Shown: in pieces, positions 1 to 5,230 of the stretch
Position numbering within the stretch: position 1 is the stretch's first letter
Layout of the letters: every line of letters starts with the position of its first letter
DNA from: a virus
Strand: one strand, 5' to 3'
IMG/VR virus record: IMGVR_UViG_3300017783_000135
Coordinates: 1 to 29,323 of that record
Length of the DNA stretch: 29,323 bases
Position numbers and translations under genes: made by a program
The notes under the pieces: model-generated
The model's database searches: none
Seen by the model: the letters and a program-made list of their open reading frames with translations, nothing else
Told to the model about the DNA's origin: nothing

Positions 1-1
1 C

Positions 2-856
2 TCTAGCTATGGTGCTACTGGTGCTAATAGCATTGCGATGGGCCAGCTTGCAAAAGCTACTCAAAGCACAGCCCTTAGCTTTGGGTTTGGTTCTTCATCT
101 ACCGCCACTGGCGCACTGGCAATAGGTTACACTGCGACAGCTACAGGGACTTATTCTATCGCTATGGGACGGTCTCGTTCTACTGGAAGCGATAGTTTTG
201 CCGCAGCGATTGGCAGCACATCAGCGTCATATGGGGCCAGCAACAGCAATGCAGTTGCACTTGGGACAAATGCTAAAGCGTCTGGTCTTGGGTCTTTTGC
301 CGTTGGTGGCACAGACGCACAAGCTACTGGAACAAGATCAGTTGCTATTGGGGGACTTAATCCAGTGGCATCTGGTGATTACACTATTGCACTCGGTTGG
401 GCAAGTGTACCTCAAGACAGAAAGATGGGCTACTCTCAACTGCGGTTTACGGCATCTGGGGACGCACAATTAGGGACAACTGTTCTTGCCGCAGCGACAA
501 CGGACGCAACCCCTACTGTTTTGTCTTTTGATAACTTTACGTCCTCAAATATTATTATCCTCCCCAACAACTCTGCTTACGCATTCCACGGTACTATCGT
601 AGCTCGTCAGCAAGCGGCTGATGGTACAGCTTGTGCCGCTTGGAAGGTTGAAGGTTTAATTCGCAGGGAAGGTTCTGCTGGCACAACTGTCTTAGTAAAC
701 TCAGCAACCACTGTCTTAGACAACACACCCAACTGGGGCATGGCTTTATCCGCTGACACTACAAACGGTGGATTAGCAATCACTTGTACTGGTGCCGCAT
801 CAACAGACATTCGCTGGGTCGCTACGATCCACACATCTGAAGTAACATACGCCTAG
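2..856 (+). CDS. Tail fibre/spike protein, YadA-like head repeats (5' partial)
   Basis: The reading frame is open to the window edge, so the N-terminus and virion-attachment part are missing. The visible first half (about 120 residues) is a run of 13-16-residue repeats of the type A-(I/V/L)-(A/G)-x-G-x-x-(A/S)-x-A-x-G, for example SIAMGRSRSTGS and SVAIGG. This is the left-handed beta-roll (Hep_Hag/YadA head) pattern seen in trimeric autotransporters and phage fibres. From about nt 415 a non-repetitive beta-rich C-terminal domain follows, ending in WVATIHTSEVTYA, like the distal domain of many marine phage fibres. Inferred role: trimeric host-receptor recognition at the tail tip. Two small ORFs follow closely. 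The family-level fold call is confident; the receptor is unknown. Confidence 0.85.
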   Translation, partial: SSYGATGANSIAMGQLAKATQSTALSFGFGSSSTATGALAIGYTATATGTYSIAMGRSRSTGSDSFAAAIGSTSASYGASNSNAVALGTNAKASGLGSFAVGGTDAQATGTRSVAIGGLNPVASGDYTIALGWASVPQDRKMGYSQLRFTASGDAQLGTTVLAAATTDATPTVLSFDNFTSSNIIILPNNSAYAFHGTIVARQQAADGTACAAWKVEGLIRREGSAGTTVLVNSATTVLDNTPNWGMALSADTTNGGLAITCTGAASTDIRWVATIHTSEVTYA

Positions 857-869
857 AAGGAGATACCAA

Positions 870-1175
870 ATGGCTATTCAACATAACATCGCAGAAGGTG
901 CCTCACAATATGGCATTAGCTTTAATAACGCTTACTACCGCATCGTAACAGCGGCAGTCAGCCGTCAGCGTGGAACTGATCCTAAGTTCTCAGTCATGAT
1001 TGACTTGAGTGCTTATGCAACAGCAACACCCGACGATGACACTCGTGAGGTAGACTTCAAGCGGTACAACGCAAATCTGACTGATGTAGAAGCTGCGTCT
1101 GGGGCTACGTTCTTGGACAAATGTTATGCGTGGGTGATGGCGCAAGCCGACATGGATGGCTCTTCAGCCGTATAG
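870..1175 (+). CDS. Small fibre-associated protein, function unknown
   Basis: A 101-aa ORF starts 13 nt after the fibre stop, with a strong AAGGAG ribosome binding site about 6 nt before the ATG. It has no signal peptide, membrane segment or recognisable motif and looks like a small soluble alpha/beta protein with an acidic stretch (PDDDTREVD). Its place directly behind the fibre and ahead of a 47-aa ORF suggests a fibre-associated role such as a chaperone or tip protein. That is context only. I do not recognise a named family. Confidence 0.8.
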   Translation: MAIQHNIAEGASQYGISFNNAYYRIVTAAVSRQRGTDPKFSVMIDLSAYATATPDDDTREVDFKRYNANLTDVEAASGATFLDKCYAWVMAQADMDGSSAV

Positions 1176-1184
1176 GAGTGACTT

Positions 1185-1328
1185 ATGGCTTTAACGATAA
1201 ATCACCAGACGAATGACATCAGCGCCACAAGCGGCAGTGTGACGATTGACGGTGCGGCGGCTGGTGGTGGTGGCGGTGCTTGGAAGGCTGATATACAAGC
1301 CATCAAAGACGCAAACCCTAAACCTTAG
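1185..1328 (+). CDS. 47-aa fibre-like peptide with Gly-rich linker
   Basis: The ATG at 1185 follows a TAGGAG ribosome binding site with 6-7 nt spacing. The product begins MALTINHQTNDISATSGSVT, a segment that resembles short beta-structured stretches found in marine phage tail fibres, and continues with a run of glycines (residues 27-31) and a short charged tail. The stop at 1326-1328 directly abuts the ATG of the next gene, as expected for translational coupling. The function is unknown. It could be a genuine small tail accessory protein or a relic of a longer fibre gene. Confidence 0.6.
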   Translation: MALTINHQTNDISATSGSVTIDGAAAGGGGGAWKADIQAIKDANPKP

Positions 1329-1577
1329 ATGCAACACATGCCAATGGAAATACTGTGGTCCAGCGCACTCACCGTTGTAATCGCCCTGGTCGGATGGATC
1401 CTTAAGTCAGCTTACGAAGAGATCACCCGCCTCTCCATTTTACTCTCAAGAACACGCGAAGAGTTCGCCCGTGACTACGCTCGGCGCGACGAAGTGAACC
1501 AAGCCATGTCTCGCGTCATGGACCGCTTGGACACCCTGGATGCTAAGATAGACCGCCTCATCGAAGTGCGTCACTAG
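1329..1577 (+). CDS. Small membrane-anchored coiled-coil protein (lysis region)
   Basis: An 82-aa protein with one N-terminal hydrophobic segment (about residues 8-27, ILWSSALTVVIALVGWILK) followed by a charged, heptad-like helix to the end (EEITRLSILLSRTREEF through DRLDTLDAKIDRLIEVRH). This single membrane helix plus coiled coil fits small phage lysis accessory proteins, for example holin or i-spanin-like ones, but no family is certain. M1, M4 and M6 are alternative starts; M1 abuts the preceding stop. It heads the run of small membrane proteins that leads to the endolysin. Confidence 0.75.
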   Translation: MQHMPMEILWSSALTVVIALVGWILKSAYEEITRLSILLSRTREEFARDYARRDEVNQAMSRVMDRLDTLDAKIDRLIEVRH

Positions 1578-1620
1578 CACCCCACCAGTATAACAAATGT
1601 AATAACATGGGGTTCAACCT

Positions 1621-2088
1621 ATGATCGAAGTACTCGCCTTGGCGGGTGCTGTCGCTAAGATTGGCGGCGGCATCTCCACGGCCATTAAGGCAGGCCGAGA
1701 CATCAACGACTTACTACCGCACTTTGGTAAACTTGGGCAGATCGATAGTGAGATCCAGCTGGCCGAGTCTGGGAAACACAAGGGCCCACTAGGGCGTCTC
1801 TCTAGCCCCGAGCAAGAGGGCCTGGCGATAGCCCAAAGCAAACTCAAGTACGATGAGACCATGAAGGAACTGGAGTCTGTCTGCAGGCTCTACGGCCGAC
1901 CGGGGACTTGGGACACCGTTGTCCGAGAAATGGGTGCCGCTAGGAAGAGACACGCAGACGCACTGAAGGCTCAAGCAGCTGCCAGAGACAAGCTGTTCTG
2001 GGGCCTCTCCATGACAGCTGGTGTCCTGATCTTTGTGGGCGGCTGTGTCTTCATGTTCTGGGGTCTAGACAAGGCCGTCAACGGCTAG
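1621..2088 (+). CDS. 155-aa protein with C-terminal membrane anchor
   Basis: The N-terminus is a glycine/alanine-rich, moderately hydrophobic helix (residues 1-27). A soluble helical region with an internal charged coiled coil (about residues 65-125) follows, then one clear transmembrane segment (about 126-147, WGLSMTAGVLIFVGGCVFMFW) and a short C-terminal tail. This is tail-anchored topology. The gene sits between two small genes in the lysis region, after a 43-nt gap. I do not recognise a named family; lysis accessory or membrane-associated virion protein are both possible. Confidence 0.75.
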   Translation: MIEVLALAGAVAKIGGGISTAIKAGRDINDLLPHFGKLGQIDSEIQLAESGKHKGPLGRLSSPEQEGLAIAQSKLKYDETMKELESVCRLYGRPGTWDTVVREMGAARKRHADALKAQAAARDKLFWGLSMTAGVLIFVGGCVFMFWGLDKAVNG

Positions 2089-2091
2089 CCT

Positions 2092-2238
2092 ATGAAAGTC
2101 TCTATGCCCTTCCATACACACCTCCATACACACCAGAACACTAAGGCCTACCAAGGCAACGAGAAACCTAGCCCGATTCAATCGACATACACCAGATACG
2201 ACAAGAACGGGCGCATCACCCCCCTCGAGGTAACTTAA
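2092..2238 (+). CDS. 48-aa hypothetical protein
   Basis: The ATG lies 3 nt after the preceding stop and the TAA falls 1 nt before the next ATG, so the ORF fills the gap exactly. The product is basic and His/Thr-rich at its start (FHTHLHTHQNT) and ends in a polar YDKNGRITPLEVT segment. It has no membrane helix. The His-x-His spacing could bind metal, but there is no family support. Tight packing is the main reason to call it. Confidence 0.55.
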   Translation: MKVSMPFHTHLHTHQNTKAYQGNEKPSPIQSTYTRYDKNGRITPLEVT

Positions 2239-2239
2239 G

Positions 2240-2446
2240 ATGACTATAGCAATGGAGCGCATACTTGCGTGGAAACTACTGCCCCGCGTTGTGATGGCCG
2301 TAATGCTTTGGCAATACGTTGTGGTCTTGGATTGGTTTATGTCCTTACCTCAAGACACCGTAAGCACCCAAGCAACCGCACTGACTGCTACAGTAACTGG
2401 GGCCATCAGTGGAGCCTTTGCGGTTTGGCTGGGGTCTGAGAAATGA
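2240..2446 (+). CDS. Putative holin, two membrane segments
   Basis: A 68-aa protein with two hydrophobic helices (about residues 13-34, LLPRVVMAVMLWQYVVVLDWF, and 45-64, ALTATVTGAISGAFAVWLG), a short polar loop between them and a charged C-terminus. M5 (2252) is an alternative start. Its size, topology and place three genes before the endolysin fit a class II-type holin that would permeabilise the inner membrane. It overlaps the next gene by 4 nt (ATGA). Holin function is inferred from topology and context, not from a recognised family. Confidence 0.75.
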   Translation: MTIAMERILAWKLLPRVVMAVMLWQYVVVLDWFMSLPQDTVSTQATALTATVTGAISGAFAVWLGSEK

Positions 2447-2787
2447 TTGGGACCATACTGACAAGCCTAGGCGGGCTGGCGACTTCCTACATCGATGGAA
2501 AGACAGCCGTTAAGAAAGCTGAAGCCGAGACCAAGATGAAGATAGCAACCGGGGAAATCTCCTGGGAGCAAGCAGCCATCGAGGCATCTAGGGACAGCTG
2601 GAAAGATGAGGCCTGGACCTTGTGCTTCATTGCTATCGTTCTTGGATCCTTTGTCCCCGGTATTCAACCCTATGTCGAACAAGGGTTCATCAATCTCCAA
2701 GCGGCACCAAGCTGGTTCAGCTGGGCCATGTACGCCTCAATCGCTGCCAGCTTTGGAATACGCACCATGAAGGGCCTTAAGAAATGA
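2443..2787 (+). CDS. Putative holin, GTA-type 3TM family-like
   Basis: A 114-aa protein: a weakly hydrophobic N-terminus (residues 1-14), a charged helical linker (18-55) containing SRDSWKDE, and two strong membrane segments (about 57-75, WTLCFIAIVLGSFVPGI, and 91-107, WFSWAMYASIAASFGIR), ending in basic residues. The DSWKDEAWTL...PG(I/L)QPYV pattern resembles the Pfam GTA_holin_3TM proteins of alphaproteobacterial phages and gene transfer agents. That match is from memory and not checked. It overlaps the endolysin start by 4 nt (ATGA), so translation is probably coupled. Two holin-like genes in a row may be holin and antiholin. Confidence 0.78.
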   Translation: MIGTILTSLGGLATSYIDGKTAVKKAEAETKMKIATGEISWEQAAIEASRDSWKDEAWTLCFIAIVLGSFVPGIQPYVEQGFINLQAAPSWFSWAMYASIAASFGIRTMKGLKK

Positions 2788-3293
2788 AGAAGAACTTTGA
2801 TAAATGCTTGTCTATGCTTTTGCATCACGAAGGTGGCTTCGTTGACCACCCTGATGACCCCGGTGGAGCCACTAACCTCGGTGTGACCCAGAAGGTCTAT
2901 GAGGAGTGGGTCGGGCATAAGGTGACCATCGAGGACATGAAGAACCTAGACTTCACCAAGGTGGCCCCCATCTATCGAAAGAACTACTTTGATGGCGTGC
3001 GCTTTGATGATCTCCCCAGCGGCGTCGATTGGTCGGTCGTGGACTGGGGTGTAAACTCAGGTCCTGGGAGAGCAGCTAAAGCACTCCAGAGGATCATAGG
3101 ATCCACAGCTGATGGGGCCATCGGTCCTAAGACCCTGCAGGCTGTGGCTGACATGGAGCCCCGCGAGATTATCGAGAAGATGCATGATGCGCGTCAGAGG
3201 TTCTATGAGCGCCTCAGTACCTTTGAAACATTTGGCCGTGGCTGGACCCGGCGCAACAAGGAAACCTTGGAGCAATCACTAAGAATGCTCTGA
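2784..3293 (+). CDS. Endolysin, GH108 family muramidase
   Basis: A 169-aa protein. HHEGGFVDHPDDPGGATNLGVT at residues 14-35 is the signature of glycosyl hydrolase family 108, with E16 the expected catalytic acid. The C-terminal half (YFDGVRFDDLPSGVDWSVVDWGVNSG, then a GAIGPKTL segment) matches the PG_binding_3 peptidoglycan-binding domain usually fused to it. The reaction is hydrolysis of N-acetylmuramoyl-beta-1,4 bonds in the host wall. There is no signal peptide or anchor, so it should need the neighbouring holin candidates to reach the wall. Its ATG overlaps the preceding stop. Length is normal for the family. Confidence 0.93.
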   Translation: MKKNFDKCLSMLLHHEGGFVDHPDDPGGATNLGVTQKVYEEWVGHKVTIEDMKNLDFTKVAPIYRKNYFDGVRFDDLPSGVDWSVVDWGVNSGPGRAAKALQRIIGSTADGAIGPKTLQAVADMEPREIIEKMHDARQRFYERLSTFETFGRGWTRRNKETLEQSLRML

Positions 3294-3302
3294 GGCTACA
3301 GT

Positions 3303-3329
3303 GGTGGCTGGGATCGATCCCCGGTCACC
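3303..3329. other. Palindromic hairpin after the endolysin
   Basis: GGGATCGATCCC (3310-3321) is a perfect 12-bp palindrome flanked by a second complementary pair, GGTG (3303-3306) and CACC (3326-3329). It lies 10 nt past the endolysin stop. No T-run follows, so it is not a classical intrinsic terminator. It may be an RNA stem that stabilises or ends the lysis transcript, or a protein-binding palindrome. Confidence 0.4.
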
Positions 3330-3356
3330 CTCAACTACAAGAGAAAGGGGGTATTC

Positions 3357-3437
3357 ATGATCTCTGGATTTCCTGTCCCCATTACTGACGCCATTATGAT
3401 CGGTATGCTGGTTGTCTTACTAATTAAGAAAACTTAG
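3357..3437 (+). CDS. 26-aa hydrophobic peptide
   Basis: The ATG at 3357 has a purine-rich GAGAAAGGGGG ribosome binding site 5-6 nt upstream. The product, MISGFPVPITDAIMIGMLVV followed by LLIKKT, is essentially one membrane helix with a basic end. It lies between the lysis genes and the integration site. It may be a real micro-protein, but so short an ORF could arise by chance. Confidence 0.35.
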   Translation: MISGFPVPITDAIMIGMLVVLLIKKT

Positions 3438-3516
3438 GAAGATGACCCAACTAACATCGGAGCTTCCATCAGTTTACGCTGACGAAGTGATCGGTGTTTT
3501 TTCAACTGGGGTTGGG

Positions 3517-3538
3517 CTAAGAGCCCTCTATATACATT
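3517..3538 (+). promoter_or_regulatory. Putative phage RNA polymerase promoter P1
   Basis: CTAAGAGCCCTCTATATA is the first of four copies of a shared element (others at 5076, 8285 and 17102) with consensus near CTAAGAGMCCYCTA. It lies in a non-coding stretch upstream of the attP and the two small genes before the integrase. The CTATA end resembles the -5 to -1 part of class III T7 promoters. Here the core is also a small palindrome (GGGCT-AAG-AGCCC, 3514-3526). It is the most divergent copy. Confidence 0.55.
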
Positions 3539-3602
3539 TGAGACAAAAACTTCTTGATTTATGCATCGGGATTTACTATCTGATGATCAAGGGTCGATGG
3601 CC

Positions 3603-3677
3603 CGGAGATGACAGGGGTAAGCAGCGGAATCATAATCCGCGTGTCGGGGGTTCAAGTCCCTCCTCCGCTACCAACCA
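3603..3677 (+). other. attP candidate: 3' part of a tRNA-Met(CAT) gene
   Basis: From about 3621 to 3673 the sequence folds as the 3' portion of a tRNA: anticodon stem GCGGA/TCCGC (3624-3628/3636-3640), loop ATCATAA with anticodon CAT (3631-3633), a 5-nt variable loop, T stem-loop 3646-3662 with TTCAAGT, acceptor strand CTCCGCT (3663-3669), discriminator A and encoded CCA (3671-3673). The 5' part is degenerate: only CGGAG (3603-3607) pairs with the acceptor strand, and the 16 nt between it and the anticodon stem cannot form a proper D arm. A 3'-half tRNA about 0.5 kb upstream of a tyrosine integrase is the standard layout of an attP that recombines with, and restores, a host tRNA gene. The anticodon stem lacks the GGG/CCC run of initiator tRNA, so elongator Met (or Ile2) is the likely target. 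Exact core limits need the host sequence. Confidence 0.8.
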
Positions 3678-3724
3678 AAGTCATCATCGGAAACATCAGC
3701 ACCCTTGTACAACAAGGAGACTAG

Positions 3725-4003
3725 ATGATGACTACTACACTCTACAAGCAAACCGCAATTGCTCAGAAAGATAGCAAGCGTAATGCATACTTTGCATTCG
3801 GTAGAAACAGCAAATTAGACGGTCATGATATTACTGAAGGCGGCTACGCTGTTTTCACTATTCGTGACGAGTTTGTTGGACAGGCGGGTAACCTACGCCG
3901 CAAGTGGCTGCTGGTAGCAAAAGAGCTTACTTTCGTTGACGCAATTAAACTCCTGAATAAGCGTGTTGGCTTTGTTGCCTACGCAGAAAAGGAGACAGTG
4001 TGA
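3725..4003 (+). CDS. Hypothetical protein between attP and integrase
   Basis: A 92-aa basic protein with an AAGGAG ribosome binding site 5-6 nt before the first of two adjacent ATGs (3725 and 3728). It has no membrane helix. The middle (HDITEGGYAVFTIRDEFV, then RRKWLLVAKELTFVDAIKLL) looks like a small alpha/beta fold. It is the first gene after the attP and lies two genes ahead of the integrase, where excisionases or early regulators often occur. No helix-turn-helix or winged-helix Xis pattern is clear, so the function is left open. Confidence 0.7.
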   Translation: MMTTTLYKQTAIAQKDSKRNAYFAFGRNSKLDGHDITEGGYAVFTIRDEFVGQAGNLRRKWLLVAKELTFVDAIKLLNKRVGFVAYAEKETV

Positions 4004-4182
4004 TGACTTGCACTTGCATAACCTACGTTGACGATAGCCGCTGGGGTAACGCCGTTACCGTCACCGAATACTGTCGTATCTGCAGCCTCGATAGCTACCA
4101 GACCACTCTTAGCCGCGATGAGGCTATAGACCAGGCGATCAGGGATGCTGCCTGGGACACACACAACGTCATAGCGTCATAA
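4003..4182 (+). CDS. 59-aa Cys-containing hypothetical protein
   Basis: The ATG at 4003 is preferred over the in-frame GTG at 4000 because AAGGAG lies about 8 nt before the ATG. It overlaps the preceding stop. The product has C-x-C at residues 3-5 and C-x-x-C at 24-27, so a single zinc site is possible, followed by an acidic helical half (LSRDEAIDQAIRDAAWD). Its size and place just ahead of the integrase allow a small regulatory role, which is inference. No family is recognised. Confidence 0.6.
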   Translation: MTCTCITYVDDSRWGNAVTVTEYCRICSLDSYQTTLSRDEAIDQAIRDAAWDTHNVIAS

Positions 4183-4206
4183 CGTCAGTAGTTGGGAGAC
4201 TTACAG

Positions 4207-5028
4207 ATGATTACTTTTATTGACTTCGTTAACAAAGAGGCCACCCGGATGTGGTCTGGGAAACACCTAGCAGAAACCAAAGCCAAACTGGCGCGGTTCA
4301 GTGCCTTCCAAGATACTGGCGAGAAGCCCCTCGACAAGATCACTGCAGTAGACATCCACGACTACGTGGGTCACCTACAAGAGCAGGGGCTTTGTGAGAA
4401 CACCATCAACCACTACAAGGCAGCTATCAGCCGCGTCTACAAGCAAGCCTTAGATCTAGAGATTGTCGAGAAGGCACCCAAGATTACCTTCGCTAAGATC
4501 AAGGGTGGCCGAGTGCGCTGGATGGATGCTGGTGAGCTTGACCTACTTAAGGCGTTCTTTGATGGGCACCAGCACTGGTGGATGAAGCACTTGGTTGCCA
4601 TTGGTGTCGGCACGGGAATGAGACTTGGTGAGATCCTCAGTATCACCCCAGAAATGGTTGTCACTGATTCGGCTGGTACTTGGATATCTCTAACTGATAC
4701 TAAGAACGGGGACGATAGGATGGTCCCTTGCCCCAAAAGTGTCTACCTAGCTTTACAAGAGTTAGACTTCTGCCCAAAAAAGCACCACTCGCACCGTAAG
4801 TTTTACAATTCGTGGGCTGAAGCGCGTAGACAGATTGCACCAAACGACAGTAGTTTTGTCTTCCACACTTTACGTCACACTGCCGCCACCTACATGGCAA
4901 ATGATCTTCAAGTTAACACGGTGCTGATCGGTCGGATCTTAGGACATCGTAGTGGTCAAACGACTGCTAAGTACGTCCACTCCAAGCCCGAGACGCTCCA
5001 AGAAATAGCACATCAGATGCTCTCTTAG
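4207..5028 (+). CDS. int: Tyrosine-family site-specific integrase
   Basis: A 273-aa protein from the ATG at 4207, chosen because GGGAG lies 8 nt upstream; an in-frame TTG at 4192 has no such site. Residues 1-95 form the SAM-like core-binding domain. The catalytic domain has R139 (GTGMRLGEI), a Lys candidate at K166 (TDTKNGDD), H220 and R223 (HTLRH), H247 (GHRSG) and the nucleophile Y256 (TAKYVH), so the R-K-H-R-H-Y set is complete. It cuts and rejoins DNA at attP and attB through a 3'-phosphotyrosine intermediate. It lacks an obvious N-terminal arm-binding domain, so it is short for a lambda-type integrase. The tRNA-derived attP about 0.5 kb upstream is its probable substrate. A promoter-like element for the polymerase cluster follows. 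Confidence 0.95.
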   Translation: MITFIDFVNKEATRMWSGKHLAETKAKLARFSAFQDTGEKPLDKITAVDIHDYVGHLQEQGLCENTINHYKAAISRVYKQALDLEIVEKAPKITFAKIKGGRVRWMDAGELDLLKAFFDGHQHWWMKHLVAIGVGTGMRLGEILSITPEMVVTDSAGTWISLTDTKNGDDRMVPCPKSVYLALQELDFCPKKHHSHRKFYNSWAEARRQIAPNDSSFVFHTLRHTAATYMANDLQVNTVLIGRILGHRSGQTTAKYVHSKPETLQEIAHQMLS

Positions 5029-5046
5029 GGGCCTATTTTGGCCTCT
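5027..5046 (+). terminator. Weak hairpin at the end of the integrase gene
   Basis: AGGGGCC (5027-5033) pairs with GGCCTCT (5040-5046), with one G-T pair, around a TATTTT loop. The stem overlaps the integrase stop codon. No T-run follows on the + strand, so termination would be inefficient. It may instead shield the integrase mRNA end or separate it from the polymerase module. Confidence 0.35.
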
Positions 5047-5075
5047 AAAATAACTTAGTGATATCAAGGGTTTGA

Positions 5076-5097
5076 CTAAGAGACCCCTAAAAGAGAA
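5076..5097 (+). promoter_or_regulatory. Putative phage RNA polymerase promoter P2
   Basis: CTAAGAGACCCCTAAAAGAG lies in the gap between the integrase and a 37-aa ORF that precedes the RNA polymerase. It matches P3 over the first 14 bases (CTAAGAGACCCCTA). If genuine, the polymerase would transcribe its own gene in a positive loop. The assignment rests on recurrence and placement only. Confidence 0.6.
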
Positions 5098-5116
5098 AAA
5101 CACGGGAGAACTATAG

Positions 5117-5230
5117 ATGAAACAGCCTAACCTAGACGGTAGCTGCCACGGTCGCAGCGCAAGTAGTTGGAGTGACCCACACCAGGCTCCACCAAAGACA
5201 GAGTGGTCATTTGAGGGGGGCGTGGAGTGA
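5117..5230 (+). CDS. 37-aa leader ORF ahead of RNA polymerase
   Basis: The ATG at 5117 follows a GGGAG ribosome binding site (spacing about 9-10 nt). The stop TGA overlaps the GTG start of the RNA polymerase as GTGA, which implies coupled translation. The product is polar and Ser/Pro-rich (SASSWSDPHQAPPKTEWSFE), with no domain recognised. It may act as a translational leader, or be an early host-interaction peptide. Confidence 0.5.
   Translation: MKQPNLDGSCHGRSASSWSDPHQAPPKTEWSFEGGVE

Noticed and set aside
1584-1618. Terminator from ACCCCA/TGGGGT in the gap before the 155-aa gene
   Set aside because: Only 6 bp with a loop over 20 nt and no T-run, so it is not convincing.
3601-3673. A complete functional phage tRNA-Met
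   Set aside because: The D arm cannot form in the 16 nt available and the first two acceptor pairs mismatch, so an attP fragment is preferred.
3442-3774. A 110-aa open frame across the attP region
   Set aside because: Its middle is simply the translation of the tRNA fragment and its end runs into the next gene in another frame. Composition is not protein-like and the RNA structure explains the sequence better.
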